From Winogradskyella pacifica (GTDB taxonomy: Bacteria; Bacteroidota; Bacteroidia; Flavobacteriales; Flavobacteriaceae), in the NCBI RefSeq assembly GCF_013403915.1, contig NZ_JABFDI010000002.1, forward strand, positions 124,001 to 188,000: DNA of 64,000 nt, written 5' to 3'. Positions 8,881-17,830 of the stretch are shown in pieces; positions within the stretch are counted from its first letter, which is position 1, and each line of letters begins with the position of its first letter. The notes under the pieces were generated by a model. The model made no database searches and was not told the origin of the DNA. It saw only the letters and a list, made by a program, of their open reading frames with translations. The translations under genes and the position numbers were made by a program.

Positions 8881-9681
8881 CTATATCTGCTCTTTTTTAA
8901 TGTTACTAATTTTATTGAATGAGGCTACCATACCTTGAATTAAAGACGAGCTTAAGCCTTTGTGCTCCATTTCATTTAAACCTTCAATAGTACAGCCTTT
9001 TGGTGTGGTAACGCGGTCGATTTCTTCTTCAGGATGATTACCATTTGTTATTAATAAATTGGCAGCTCCTTCACTAGTGTACATGGCTAATTCTTGTGCT
9101 TCTTTAGCATCAAAACCTAATTGAATAGCAGCCTGTGTTGTTGCGCGAATCAATCGCATCCAAAATGCAATACCACTCGCGCAAACCACTGTTGCGGCTT
9201 GCATTTGTGATTCTGGAATTGCCAAGGTGTGACCTAATCTATTGAAAATAGCTTCAGCAATAGGTATGCGTTTTTTGCCGTTTTCATTACTACACATGCA
9301 CGTCATGGATTTACCAACCGCAATGGCTGTATTTGGCATAGCTCTGATGATAAATTGATCTGTGCCGACTATAGCTTCAATTTTTGGAATTAAAAACCCT
9401 GTGATTGTGGAAATTAATACGTGCTTTTCGGTTAAATATGGCTTAATGTCATTTAGAATCGTCTCAAAATGCGCTGGTTGAACGGCGAATATTAAAATAT
9501 CAGATTGTTTAACAGCTTCGATATTATCGGTTGTTAATGTGACATTTTTATAACCATCTAAATCTTGAATACCGCTCAAGTTTCGTTTGGTTAAGTATAG
9601 TGTGGTAATGGCGTTGTTGGTGATTAATCCCTTTGCGATGGACTTTCCTAAATTGCCTGTTCCTATGATTGCTATTTTCAT
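8881..9681 (-). CDS. proC: Pyrroline-5-carboxylate reductase
   Basis: Reduces pyrroline-5-carboxylate to proline with NAD(P)H. The 266-residue protein starts with the Rossmann motif MKIAIIGTGNLGKSIAKGL, has FAVQPAHFE and the conserved RAMPNTAIAVGKSMT, and ends with the signature helices ASGIAFWMRLIRATTQAA and TPKGCTIEGLNEME. It is of normal length. Its place inside the arginine cluster, between argC and argD, links proline synthesis to the arginine transcript. An alternative role with an acylated semialdehyde has no support in the sequence. The 5' leader of about 200 bp contains three palindromic elements. Confidence 0.94.
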   Translation of the reverse strand: MKIAIIGTGNLGKSIAKGLITNNAITTLYLTKRNLSGIQDLDGYKNVTLTTDNIEAVKQSDILIFAVQPAHFETILNDIKPYLTEKHVLISTITGFLIPKIEAIVGTDQFIIRAMPNTAIAVGKSMTCMCSNENGKKRIPIAEAIFNRLGHTLAIPESQMQAATVVCASGIAFWMRLIRATTQAAIQLGFDAKEAQELAMYTSEGAANLLITNGNHPEEEIDRVTTPKGCTIEGLNEMEHKGLSSSLIQGMVASFNKISNIKKEQI

Positions 9682-9749
9682 TTTGCTTTTCTATTCTTTT
9701 TTAATGGTAAAATGTGTTCGCATTAAAAAATGCTCGGTTCATATTTATT

Positions 9750-9882
9750 AACCGCGAAAGCGGTTATCTCTTTAAGTTAAACTTTATTTTAATCGAGACC
9801 TTTCGACTGCGTTCAATGTGACAACTTTTATCGATTTTAAATTTGATTTTAGACCTGTCAGGTTTTTGAAACCTGACAGGTT
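9750..9882. repeat. Palindromic repeats in the argC-proC spacer
   Basis: AACCGC-GAAA-GCGGTT (9750-9765) is a perfect short hairpin of the ATTCCC/GGGAA-like family, here 69 nt upstream of proC. ACCTGTCAGGTT...AACCTGACAGGT (9853-9882) is a perfect 12-bp inverted repeat of the second family. Between them is a degenerate copy of a CTTTCGACTGCGTTCAA element. No gene lies in this spacer. Confidence 0.75.
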
Positions 9883-9892
9883 TGAGTATGTG

Positions 9893-10882
9893 TTAAAAAT
9901 AATTAGCCTTTAATTTTAAGCCTTCAGTTTCCTCATATCCAAACATTAAATTCATGTTTTGAATGGCTTGTCCTGATGCTCCTTTTAATAAGTTATCGAT
10001 GATACTCGTGACTAATAATTTATCGTTGTGTTTATGTAAATGAAGGATGCATTTATTGGTGTTGACCACTTGTTTTAAATGAATGTCGTCATCCGAAACA
10101 AACGTAAATGCAGCGTCTTTATAGAAGTCACTATATAATTGTTTTGCCTCTTCTAAACTGCCTTCATATTTCGTGTAAAGTGTGACAAAAATGCCTCTCG
10201 AAAAATTCCCACGATTCGGCATAAAGTTGATATCGGACTTAAAATCTGATTGTAATTGATTTACAGTTTGATTAATTTCTCCTAAATGCTGATGCGTAAA
10301 AGCTTTATAATGTGAAAAGTTATTATCTCTCCATGTAAAATGTGTGGTTGTCGATAATGAGGTTCCTGCACCTGTGGCGCCTGTTACGGCATTAATATGC
10401 ACGTCATCTTGTAATACTTCAGCGTTAGCTAGTGGTAACAATGCCATTTGAATCGCGGTGGCAAAACATCCAGGATTAGCAATATAATTCGCTTTTTTAA
10501 TGGCTTCTTTATTTAATTCAGGTAAACCATAAATAAAGGTTTTGCCATCTAAAATTGAATCTGCGTCTAGTCTGAAATCATTACTTAAATCAATGATTTT
10601 AGTCGTGTCAGAAAAGCTGTTGTTTTCTAAAAATGCTTTTGAATTGCCATGACCTAAACATAAAAACAGGACATCAACTTCTGCATTTATGACATCTGAA
10701 AACACTAAATCTGTTGACCCCAATAAATCTTGATGGACCTTACTGACTTTGTTTCCAGCGTTAGAGGTGCTGTAAATAAAATCGATTTCTACTTTAGAGT
10801 GATGAATCAATAATCTAATTAATTCTCCTGCTGTATAACCTGCTCCACCGATGATTCCTGCTTTTAATTTTTCCATATCCAT
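9893..10882 (-). CDS. argC: N-acyl-gamma-glutamyl-phosphate reductase
   Basis: NADPH-dependent reductase giving N-acylglutamate semialdehyde, third step of arginine synthesis. It has the Rossmann motif AGIIGGAGYTAGELIRLL, the active-site cysteine in YIANPGCFATAIQ, and the GATGAG and FMPNRGNFSRGI segments. At 329 residues it is of normal length. Two starts are possible, ATG 10882 and ATG 10876. The first directly abuts a hairpin whose 3' arm is TGGGAA, so the second, with GGGAA 6-10 nt before it, is at least as likely. It is the third gene of the arginine transcript, after argG. Confidence 0.95.
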   Translation of the reverse strand: MDMEKLKAGIIGGAGYTAGELIRLLIHHSKVEIDFIYSTSNAGNKVSKVHQDLLGSTDLVFSDVINAEVDVLFLCLGHGNSKAFLENNSFSDTTKIIDLSNDFRLDADSILDGKTFIYGLPELNKEAIKKANYIANPGCFATAIQMALLPLANAEVLQDDVHINAVTGATGAGTSLSTTTHFTWRDNNFSHYKAFTHQHLGEINQTVNQLQSDFKSDINFMPNRGNFSRGIFVTLYTKYEGSLEEAKQLYSDFYKDAAFTFVSDDDIHLKQVVNTNKCILHLHKHNDKLLVTSIIDNLLKGASGQAIQNMNLMFGYEETEGLKLKANYF

Positions 10883-11029
10883 TTCCCACGAAAATGGGAA
10901 TCTTTTTAATTCAACCTGATTTTAAGTTTTATACCTACAAGGTTTTTGAAACCTTGCAGGATAATTTAATTTTTCAGACCTGCTAGGTTTTGACTTCGAC
11001 TGCGCTCAGTCACCGAAACCTGCGAGGTC
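10883..11029. repeat. Cluster of three palindromes between argG and argC
   Basis: TTCCCA-CGAAAA-TGGGAA (10883-10900) abuts the argC start. CCTACAAGGTTT...AAACCTTGCAGG (10934-10960) is the second family. GACCTGCTAGGTTT...AAACCTGCGAGGTC (10977-11029) is a third, larger palindrome with GACTTCGACTGCGCTCAGTC in its loop. The elements fill nearly the whole 151-bp spacer. Confidence 0.75.
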
Positions 11030-11033
11030 TTCT

Positions 11034-12215
11034 TTAGTTGTTTACTTGCTGATAAATCTTATTCTGATTGCCAAATATTTTAATAAATCCTTTGGCCTCA
11101 TCTGCGGTCCAACCTTTATTTTCTTCACCATAACTTCCGAATTTGGCATTCATTAAATCGTGTTTAGATTTGATGCCATCTAATGAAAAATGATAAGGCT
11201 TAAGTGTTACGATAACGTCACCCGAAACTTTATCTTGACTACTTTGCAGAAACGCCTCCATATCTCGCATCACAGGATCTAAATATTGCCCTTCGTGTAA
11301 ATGCATGCCGTAAAAACTAGATAAATAATCTTTATGTTGCAGTTGCCATTTCGTCAACGTATGCTTTTCAAGTAAATGATGCGCTTTGATGATAATTAAA
11401 GCCGCTGCAGCTTCAAAACCAACACGACCTTTAATACCAACAATAGTATCTCCAACATGAATATCTCTGCCAATCGCGTATGCAGATGCTAAATTATTTA
11501 AGACTTCAATATTGACTTCAGGATTGTTTTCAACACCATTTAAAGCGACTAATTCACCTTTAGAAAATGTAAGGACTACTTTTTCAGGATCTGAATGTTT
11601 TAATTGTGAAGGATAAGCCGAATCTGGTAATGGTTTTTCTGACGTTAAAGTTTCTTCTCCTCCAACACTCGTGCCCCAAAGTCCTTTGTTAACTGAGTAT
11701 TTAGCTTTGTTCCAAGACATGTCGATTCCGTTTTCAATAAGGTAATCAATCTCTTGTTGTCTACTTAAACTTCCATCTCGTATAGGTGTAATAATTTCAA
11801 TTTCTGGTGCTATAGTTTGAAAAATCATATCAAAACGTACTTGGTCGTTTCCTGCTCCAGTACTTCCGTGGGCAATATATTTGGCATCTATGCTTTTGGC
11901 ATATTGTACAATTTCAATGGCCTGAATAATACGTTCTGCACTAACAGATAAAGGGTAAGTGTTGTTCTTTAAAACATTTCCAAAGATTAAATACTTAATT
12001 ACTTTATCATAATACGATGCAATAGCATCAATGTTCTTATATGTTGAAACGCCCATTTTATAGGCATTGCTTTCAATGGTCTTAATTTCTTCTTGAGTAA
12101 ATCCACCGGTATTCACACTAACCGCATGAACATCATATCCTGCTTTACTTAAACTTACTGCGCAGTAAGAGGTGTCTAATCCTCCGCTATATGCTATAAC
12201 TAATTTTTTACTCAT
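11034..12215 (-). CDS. argG: Argininosuccinate synthase
   Basis: Joins citrulline and aspartate at the cost of ATP. The 393-residue protein has the N-type ATP pyrophosphatase loop AYSGGLDTSYC, the AHGSTGAGNDQVRFD signature and the NKGLWGTSVGGEE segment. The start ATG at 12215 overlaps the end of the upstream GNAT gene by 8 bp, so the two are translated together. The length and motif set match the Bacteroidota form, slightly shorter than E. coli ArgG (447). It lies between the putative acyltransferase and argC, so this transcript begins with the first and the penultimate steps of the pathway. Confidence 0.96.
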   Translation of the reverse strand: MSKKLVIAYSGGLDTSYCAVSLSKAGYDVHAVSVNTGGFTQEEIKTIESNAYKMGVSTYKNIDAIASYYDKVIKYLIFGNVLKNNTYPLSVSAERIIQAIEIVQYAKSIDAKYIAHGSTGAGNDQVRFDMIFQTIAPEIEIITPIRDGSLSRQQEIDYLIENGIDMSWNKAKYSVNKGLWGTSVGGEETLTSEKPLPDSAYPSQLKHSDPEKVVLTFSKGELVALNGVENNPEVNIEVLNNLASAYAIGRDIHVGDTIVGIKGRVGFEAAAALIIIKAHHLLEKHTLTKWQLQHKDYLSSFYGMHLHEGQYLDPVMRDMEAFLQSSQDKVSGDVIVTLKPYHFSLDGIKSKHDLMNAKFGSYGEENKGWTADEAKGFIKIFGNQNKIYQQVNN

Positions 12216-12837
12216 CTTTTTTGTCTTTTTTTAAAAACATATTCTGTTTTATCAATTTTAATCGTGTCCATACTTTCTTGTCGTAAGGACGTTCTTTGGG
12301 TTTTGATGTTTCAGCTTTTGCAGGATCATATAACATCCCTGTGCACAAGCACATTTTTTGCTCTGTACGTGTTAAAACATCGAAATTTTTACAGGTTTGG
12401 CAGCCTTTCCAGAAGGATTGGTCGTCTGTTAATTCTGAAAATGTAACGGGTTTATAGCCCAATTCGCTATTCATTTTCATAACTGCTAAACCCGTGGTAA
12501 TACTAAAAACCTTAGAATCTGGAAACTTGGTTCTAGAATGTTCAAAAATGACTTTCTTAATTTGTTTCGCGAGTCCTAGATTTCTAAAATCGGGATGAAC
12601 GATTAAACCGGAATTTGCCACAAATTTACCATGACTCCATGCTTCTATATAACAGAACCCAGCAAATTGATCTCCTTCTAAAGCAATAACAGCATTACCA
12701 TTTTCCATTTTGGTAATGATGTATTCTGGTTGCCGTTTTGCAATACCTGTACCTCTAACTTTAGCAGCTTCGGCAATGGTTTCGCAAATAAGTTCTGCGT
12801 AAATGCTATGTGATTTATCAGCAATAACAATTTTCAT
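12208..12837 (-). CDS. GNAT-family N-acyltransferase of the arginine cluster (putative N-acylglutamate synthase)
   Basis: First gene of the arginine cluster, 209 residues, overlapping argG by 8 bp. The N-terminal 150 residues are a GNAT fold: AVIALEGDQFAGFCYIEAW is a beta strand pair and VHPDFRNLGLAKQIKK is the acyl-CoA loop. The C-terminal part carries four cysteines arranged C-x2-C-x13-C-x-C (CQTCKNF... then MCLC), which may bind a metal, and a basic tail. No argA or argJ is seen in the cluster, while all other steps from acylglutamate onward are present, so I infer that this enzyme acylates glutamate with acetyl- or succinyl-CoA. The family is sure; the substrate rests on context only. The Cys motif is not part of classical NAGS. 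Confidence 0.75.
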   Translation of the reverse strand: MKIVIADKSHSIYAELICETIAEAAKVRGTGIAKRQPEYIITKMENGNAVIALEGDQFAGFCYIEAWSHGKFVANSGLIVHPDFRNLGLAKQIKKVIFEHSRTKFPDSKVFSITTGLAVMKMNSELGYKPVTFSELTDDQSFWKGCQTCKNFDVLTRTEQKMCLCTGMLYDPAKAETSKPKERPYDKKVWTRLKLIKQNMFLKKDKKDE

Positions 12838-13269
12838 TGTGATTGTTTTTTATAGATTATAAAATGTTTGATTTTCTTTTGAATGAAGAACTGGACACAC
12901 CTAAGTTCCTAATATAAATTGTACCCTTACGGGCGACGACTTAAAATATGGCGTACAGAAACCAGCTTAGTAGTTGGGGCTGCTATAGTTGAAAAAAGAA
13001 ATAAATGTGATGAATTGTTCAATGTAAAAAAAAATTAAAATTGATTAACTAAATGGTTTAAAGTAGATTCCATTAGCGACGTCGCTTGTTTAATAACAAG
13101 CGTGTGGGTCTTTCAATTCTATTTCTTTGACTTAACATAATGTAAATTTAGAATTAATATTTAAATATTGACTCAATATGTGGGCTTTTATGAAATTTTT
13201 ATCAAATTCATAATTCTTTTAAAAAATACTTTAAATAATTCAAATTGAGTGGCTTCAAACCACCTTTCA
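12838..13269. other. 432-bp leader and spacer between gapN and the arginine operon
   Basis: On the - strand this region holds the presumed promoter and leader of the arginine operon. It contains the palindrome GCGACGTCGC (13076-13085), next to the inverted repeat GCTTGT...AACAAGC (13084-13101), and a 31-codon open frame ending in Arg-rich codons (12927-13022). I found no convincing TAnnTTTG promoter; TAAATTTA near 13150 is one base off. No intrinsic terminator with a U-run is visible in it. Confidence 0.5.
12927..13022 (-). CDS. Candidate arginine-operon leader peptide
   Basis: A 31-codon frame starts at TTG 13022 and ends in VRHILSRRP, then TAA at 12929-12927, 89 nt before the acyltransferase start. 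The last eight codons include three Arg codons of the CGC/CGT type (CGC, CGT, CGC), rare in this AT-rich sequence. Immediately after, CCC-GTAA-GGG can form a small hairpin overlapping the stop codon, and GGAACT...AGTTC can form another. There is no ATG in frame before an upstream stop, so start choice is weak, and no U-tract terminator follows. It could sense arginyl-tRNA supply by ribosome stalling, or be chance. Confidence 0.4.
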   Translation of the reverse strand: MNNSSHLFLFSTIAAPTTKLVSVRHILSRRP

Positions 13270-14862
13270 CTAAAGTATATAATCTGTACTCACAAAGTTT
13301 GACGCTCTAGAATCTAATAAATCTTTTAAAATAGCATTGTTATAATCGTTGTCTTTAGAGGCTACAAATGTTCTAATTGAAAATGAACGCAAAGCATCAT
13401 GGACACTCAGTGTGGCAACTGCCGAATCTTTACGACCTGTAAACGGGTACACATCTGGTCCACGTTGACATGAACTATTTAAATTCACACGACAAACTAA
13501 ATTTACAAGGGTATCAATTAATGGCGCTAATGTCTTTACATCGTTTCCAAACAAACTGACTTGTTGCCCGTAATTAGATTCTGCCATATCATCTAAGGGC
13601 TCTTCAATATCTGAAAACGGAACGATAGGAATAACAGGTCCAAATTGTTCTTCTTGAAAGACGCGCATATCTTTTGTAACAGGATATAAAACCGCTGGAA
13701 AAATGTAATTTTCAGTAGTGTCTCCTCCTTTTTCGTTAATAACTTTGGCCCCTTTTTCTGTAGCGTCGTCAATTAGATCTTGAATGTAATCTGGTTTATC
13801 TGGTTCTGGTAATGGAGTTAATTTAGCTCCATCTTCCCATGGGTTTCCAAATTTTAAAGCATCGACTTTAGCTGAAAACCGTTTGTTGAATTCTTCAACA
13901 ATGTCTTCATGTACATATAAGACTTTTAAAGCTGTACAACGTTGACCATTAAAAGAAGTGGTTCCTGCAATACATTCATCTATGGCTAAATCTAAATCGG
14001 CATCTGGTAACACAATCGCCGGATTTTTAGCTTCAAGACCTAAAACTAAACGCAGTCTGTTACTTTTTGGATGCTGATTTTGTAAAGCATTTGCTGATTT
14101 ACTATTTCCGATTAAAGCCAAAACATCAACTTTACCAGATTGCATAATTGGTGCAGCAACTGTTCTTCCACGACCATAAATGATATTCACAACCCCTTTA
14201 GGAAAACTATCTCTAAAAGCTTCCAATAAAGGTGTAATTAGTAACACACCATGTTTTGCGGGTTTAAAAATCGCTGTATTTCCCATGATTAATGCCGGAA
14301 TTAATAAAGCAAAAGTTTCATTTAAAGGGTAGTTATAAGGACCTAGACACAAAACAACACCTAAAGGTCCTCTTCTAATGTGTGCGTTAACGCCAGAACT
14401 TTTTACAAATTTAGCGCTATCGCGATCCATTTGTTTGTAGTCTTCAATGGTGTCGTAAATGTATTCAACCGTTCTATCAAATTCCTTTTCAGAATCTGGT
14501 AAGTTTTTACCAATTTCCCACATTAATAATTTTACAACCTCCTCGCGTTTGGTTTTCATTTGCTCTACAAACTTTTCCATGCAAGCAATACGATCTACAA
14601 CTTTCATTGTTGGCCACAACCCTTGTCCTTTATTGTATGCAGAAACAGCAGCATCTAATGCTTTTATAGCTTCTTTTTTTCCTAAGGTCGGAATAGTTCC
14701 AAGTAGTGTAGGTTTATAATCTTCAGTGGAAGAAATTGTAGAATAGACTTTAGAAGTTTCTCCGCGCCAAGGTATCAGTGCTCCGTCTACTAAATAGGTG
14801 TTCTGGTCGACTAAATTTTTAATTTGAAACTGTTCTGGAATATTCACAAATGTTGAAGTCAT
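13270..14862 (-). CDS. gapN: NADP-dependent non-phosphorylating glyceraldehyde-3-phosphate dehydrogenase (GapN-like ALDH)
   Basis: Aldehyde dehydrogenase superfamily enzyme, 530 residues, oxidizing glyceraldehyde-3-phosphate directly to 3-phosphoglycerate and giving NADPH. The catalytic cysteine is Cys309 in [10 protein letters not shown], the general base glutamate lies in [12 protein letters not shown], and [12 protein letters not shown] is the substrate-side Asn loop. The late motif [18 protein letters not shown] is typical of GapN rather than of other ALDHs. It is longer than streptococcal GapN (about 475) by an N-terminal extension and small inserts. It stands alone between the arginine and ilv operons on the same strand. 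The family is sure; the exact aldehyde is inferred from the CQRGPD motif. Confidence 0.85.
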   Translation of the reverse strand: MTSTFVNIPEQFQIKNLVDQNTYLVDGALIPWRGETSKVYSTISSTEDYKPTLLGTIPTLGKKEAIKALDAAVSAYNKGQGLWPTMKVVDRIACMEKFVEQMKTKREEVVKLLMWEIGKNLPDSEKEFDRTVEYIYDTIEDYKQMDRDSAKFVKSSGVNAHIRRGPLGVVLCLGPYNYPLNETFALLIPALIMGNTAIFKPAKHGVLLITPLLEAFRDSFPKGVVNIIYGRGRTVAAPIMQSGKVDVLALIGNSKSANALQNQHPKSNRLRLVLGLEAKNPAIVLPDADLDLAIDECIAGTTSFNGQRCTALKVLYVHEDIVEEFNKRFSAKVDALKFGNPWEDGAKLTPLPEPDKPDYIQDLIDDATEKGAKVINEKGGDTTENYIFPAVLYPVTKDMRVFQEEQFGPVIPIVPFSDIEEPLDDMAESNYGQQVSLFGNDVKTLAPLIDTLVNLVCRVNLNSSCQRGPDVYPFTGRKDSAVATLSVHDALRSFSIRTFVASKDNDYNNAILKDLLDSRASNFVSTDYIL

Positions 14863-14942
14863 AATAACTTGTTTTGAACTATTAATGGTAAGTAATAAAG
14901 ATACTTAATTGTATCCTTTATGAGGGTTAAGTATATGTTAAG

Positions 14943-16211
14943 CTATACTAAAAACTGGAATAAATCGGGTTTGTCATTTAGGTAATCTCCATAGAAATTA
15001 TGAAGTTTCATTTTAGTAATTAATGGCTCTAAATCATCAGGTGATTTTAATTGTAAACCAACGACTGCGACATCATTTTCGCGATTGACTTTTTTAGTGT
15101 ATTCAAAATGCGTAATATCATCTGTAGGTCCTAAAATATCAACTACAAAATCACGTAAAGCACCTGCGCGTTGCGGAAACTTAATAATAAAGTAATGCTT
15201 AAGATTGGCGTAGAGAAGTGCACGTTCTTTAATTTCTGCCATTCGTGTGATATCATTATTGCTGCCACTAATAACACAAACCACGTTTTTACCTTTAATT
15301 TCTTCAGAAAATTGGTCTAATGCACAAAGACTTAAAGCTCCTGCTGGTTCAACAACAATAGCATCTTTATTATATAGGTCTAAAATCGTCTGACAAATTT
15401 TACCTTCGTCCACCGTAACTACACGATGTAGTGTCTCTTTACAAATAGCAAAACTTAAATCACCAACACGTTTAACCGCAGCTCCATCTACAAAACTATC
15501 GATGGTGTCTAACTCCGTATTTTTATTAGCCCTAATAGAGGTTAACATAGCCGGAGCACCTTTGGGTTCTACGCTAATGATTTTTGTTTGAGGTGATAAG
15601 ATTTTAAAAACAGAGGACAATCCTGCTGCGAGTCCACCACCACCAACTGGTACAAATACATAATGAATGGGATGCGTTTCTGCTTGGTCAATAATTTCTA
15701 AACCAACGGTTGCTTGTCCTTCAATAACTTTTTCATCATTAAAAGGATGGACAAACGTTTTGTTAAGTTCCTCACTTTGTTGCATGGCTGCATGGTAAGC
15801 GTCGTCAAACGTATCTCCAACTAAAACAACGTCAACAAAATCTTCTCCGAACATTTTTACCTGCTCAATCTTTTGATTTGGAGTAGGGGAAGGCATAAAA
15901 ATAGTGCCTTTTATTTTTAAAAGCTTACATGAAATCGCCACACCTTGCGCATGGTTTCCTGCACTGGCGCACACAATTTCATTTTCAATTTGAGAAGGAC
16001 TCAAAGAGGCTATTTTATTATAAGCACCACGGATTTTGTAAGAACGCACAACTTGTAGATCTTCTCTTTTGAAATAAATGTTGGCATCAAAATCTTTAGA
16101 ATATCTGGCGTTTTTAATTAAAGGTGTTACTGACGCAATTCCTATTAATTTTTCTGCTGCAGCTTCAATAGCTTTTAATGTTGGTCTGTATGTAGTTTTG
16201 GTTTCTTCCAT
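14943..16211 (-). CDS. ilvA: Threonine dehydratase (biosynthetic)
   Basis: PLP enzyme that deaminates threonine to 2-oxobutyrate, the committed step to isoleucine. The PLP-lysine motif is VRSYKIRGAYNK; CASAGNHAQGVA and the phosphate-binding PVGGGGLAAGLSS follow. The C-terminal 90 residues (from LKHYFIIKFPQRAGALRDF) form a single ACT-like regulatory domain, the short form seen in Bacillus IlvA, so isoleucine inhibition is likely. I start at ATG 16211 (422 residues). An in-frame ATG at 16289 would translate two repeat elements and is rejected. The hairpin TTCCC...GGGAA ends 6 nt before the chosen start. Last gene of the ilv operon. Confidence 0.95.
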   Translation of the reverse strand: MEETKTTYRPTLKAIEAAAEKLIGIASVTPLIKNARYSKDFDANIYFKREDLQVVRSYKIRGAYNKIASLSPSQIENEIVCASAGNHAQGVAISCKLLKIKGTIFMPSPTPNQKIEQVKMFGEDFVDVVLVGDTFDDAYHAAMQQSEELNKTFVHPFNDEKVIEGQATVGLEIIDQAETHPIHYVFVPVGGGGLAAGLSSVFKILSPQTKIISVEPKGAPAMLTSIRANKNTELDTIDSFVDGAAVKRVGDLSFAICKETLHRVVTVDEGKICQTILDLYNKDAIVVEPAGALSLCALDQFSEEIKGKNVVCVISGSNNDITRMAEIKERALLYANLKHYFIIKFPQRAGALRDFVVDILGPTDDITHFEYTKKVNRENDVAVVGLQLKSPDDLEPLITKMKLHNFYGDYLNDKPDLFQFLV

Positions 16212-16217
16212 GCTCAC

Positions 16218-16305
16218 TTCCCTTGAAAAAGGGAATCTCTTATTTATTAGACCTATCAGGTTTTGACTTCGACTACACTTAGCCATCATAAAACCTGATA
16301 GGATA
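16218..16305. repeat. Two palindromes between ilvC and ilvA
   Basis: TTCCC-TTGAAAAA-GGGAA (16218-16235) sits 6 nt before the ilvA ATG in the mRNA, presenting GGGAAG as a possible ribosome-binding site in its 3' arm. GACCTATCAGGTTTT...AAAACCTGATAGGAT (16250-16304) is a larger palindrome with the CTTCGACTACACTTAG element in its loop. Together they fill the spacer to the ilvC stop. Confidence 0.75.
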
Positions 16306-16314
16306 ATTTTTTTC

Positions 16315-17814
16315 TTACGCTAAAACAGATGCTTTTACATCATCAGTTTTAATTACTTTCATTGCAGTCATTGCCGCACGCAAACGTTGACCAACAGCTT
16401 CAATAGGATGATTTCTAATCGCGTCATTAACAGCGATTAATTCAATATTATCAACCCCTGTTGTTTTAGAAAATGATTGACCAATAATAGATGTATCCAC
16501 CGTTTTCATGAAATCCGTTAATAACGGTTTGCAAGCATGATCAAATAAATAACAACCATATTCTGCCGTATCAGAAATGACCCGGTTCATTTCAAATAAT
16601 TTTTTTCTTGCGATAGTATTGGCGATAAGTGGTAGCTCATGTAAAGATTCGTAATAAGCAGAATCTTCAATAATGCCTGCGCTTACCATCGTTTCGAAAG
16701 CGAGTTCAACACCAGATTTTACAAAAGCAATTAGTAATACACCATGATCAAAATACTCTTGTTCTGTAATGTGATCTGAAGTTAATTCTGTTTTTTCAAA
16801 GGCAGTTTCTTCAGTTGCAGCTCTCCAAGTTAATAAGTTGATATCGTCATTTGCCCAATCTTCCATCATAGTTTGAGAGAAGTGACCAGAAATAATATCA
16901 TCCATATGCTTTTCAAAAAGCGGACGCATAATACCTTTTAATTCTTCAGATAATTCGAATGCTTTTAGTTTAGCAGGATTAGATAAACGATCCATCATGT
17001 TGGTAATTCCACCATGCTTCAATGCTTCGGTAATCGTTTCCCAACCAAACTGAATTAATTTAGCAGCGTAACCAGGTTCTATACCTTCTTCAACCATTTT
17101 ATCAAAAGATAAAATGGCTCCGGTTTGTAATAAACCACAAAGAATAGTCTGTTCTCCCATTAAATCACTTTTCACTTCTGCAATAAAAGACGATTCTAAT
17201 ACACCTGCACGATGACCACCAGTTGCAGCAGCATAAGCTTTAGCCTGAGCCCAACCTTTTCCTTCAGGATCATTTTCAGGATGTACTGCAGTTAATGTCG
17301 GAACTCCAAAACCTCTTTTGTATTCTTCTCTTACTTCAGTTCCAGGACATTTTGGTGCCACCATAATTACGGTTAAATCCTCACGGATTTTTGTGCCTTC
17401 TTCAACAATATTGAAACCATGAGAATAGCTTAATGTTGCCCCTTTTTTCATTAAAGGCATTATCGCTTTTACAACATTGGTATGTTGCTTGTCTGGTGTT
17501 AAGTTTAACACTAAATCTGCCGTTGGTATTAATTCTTCATACGTACCAACAGTAAATCCGTTAGAGGTTGCGTTTTTGTAAGAATCACGTTTTTCATCAA
17601 TAGCTTGCTGACGCAACGTATAAGAAATGTCTAATCCGGAATCGCGCATATTTAATCCTTGATTTAGACCTTGAGCACCACAACCAACAATAACGATTTT
17701 CTTTCCTTTTAATGCGTTTACGCCATCTTCAAATTCTGAAGCGTCCATAAAACGACATTTTCCTAACTGATCTAATTGTTCTCTTAATGGTAATGTGTTG
17801 AAATAATTTGACAT
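16315..17814 (-). CDS. ilvC: Ketol-acid reductoisomerase (class II)
   Basis: Converts acetolactate and acetohydroxybutyrate to dihydroxy acids with NADPH and Mg. The 499-residue length and the duplicated helical C-terminal domain make it the long class II form of E. coli type. The Rossmann motif is [32 protein letters not shown] and [21 protein letters not shown] carry cofactor and active-site residues, and [11 protein letters not shown] the metal ligands. The start is set at ATG 17814 ([14 protein letters not shown]); the in-frame ATG at 17880 adds a low-complexity hydrophobic stretch and is not supported. It follows ilvN by 112 bp containing an inverted repeat. Confidence 0.96.
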   Translation of the reverse strand: MSNYFNTLPLREQLDQLGKCRFMDASEFEDGVNALKGKKIVIVGCGAQGLNQGLNMRDSGLDISYTLRQQAIDEKRDSYKNATSNGFTVGTYEELIPTADLVLNLTPDKQHTNVVKAIMPLMKKGATLSYSHGFNIVEEGTKIREDLTVIMVAPKCPGTEVREEYKRGFGVPTLTAVHPENDPEGKGWAQAKAYAAATGGHRAGVLESSFIAEVKSDLMGEQTILCGLLQTGAILSFDKMVEEGIEPGYAAKLIQFGWETITEALKHGGITNMMDRLSNPAKLKAFELSEELKGIMRPLFEKHMDDIISGHFSQTMMEDWANDDINLLTWRAATEETAFEKTELTSDHITEQEYFDHGVLLIAFVKSGVELAFETMVSAGIIEDSAYYESLHELPLIANTIARKKLFEMNRVISDTAEYGCYLFDHACKPLLTDFMKTVDTSIIGQSFSKTTGVDNIELIAVNDAIRNHPIEAVGQRLRAAMTAMKVIKTDDVKASVLA

Positions 17815-17830
17815 TGTTTTTTTGTTTTTG

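Noticed and set aside
9696-9755. Short 13-codon ORF upstream of proC as a leader peptide
   Set aside because: MNRAFFNANTFYH has no enrichment for proline or arginine codons and no terminator follows.
7591-11029. CRISPR-like array in the arginine spacers
   Set aside because: The repeats are palindromes of differing sequence and spacing, each in a separate spacer, with no regular unit and no cas genes.
13076-13101. Palindrome GCGACGTCGC plus GCTTGT...AACAAGC as a terminator of gapN
   Set aside because: No T run follows either stem; kept only as a note in the spacer description.
16212-16289. N-terminal extension of ilvA to ATG 16289
   Set aside because: The extra 26 residues translate two palindromic repeat elements; the family N-terminus fits ATG 16211.
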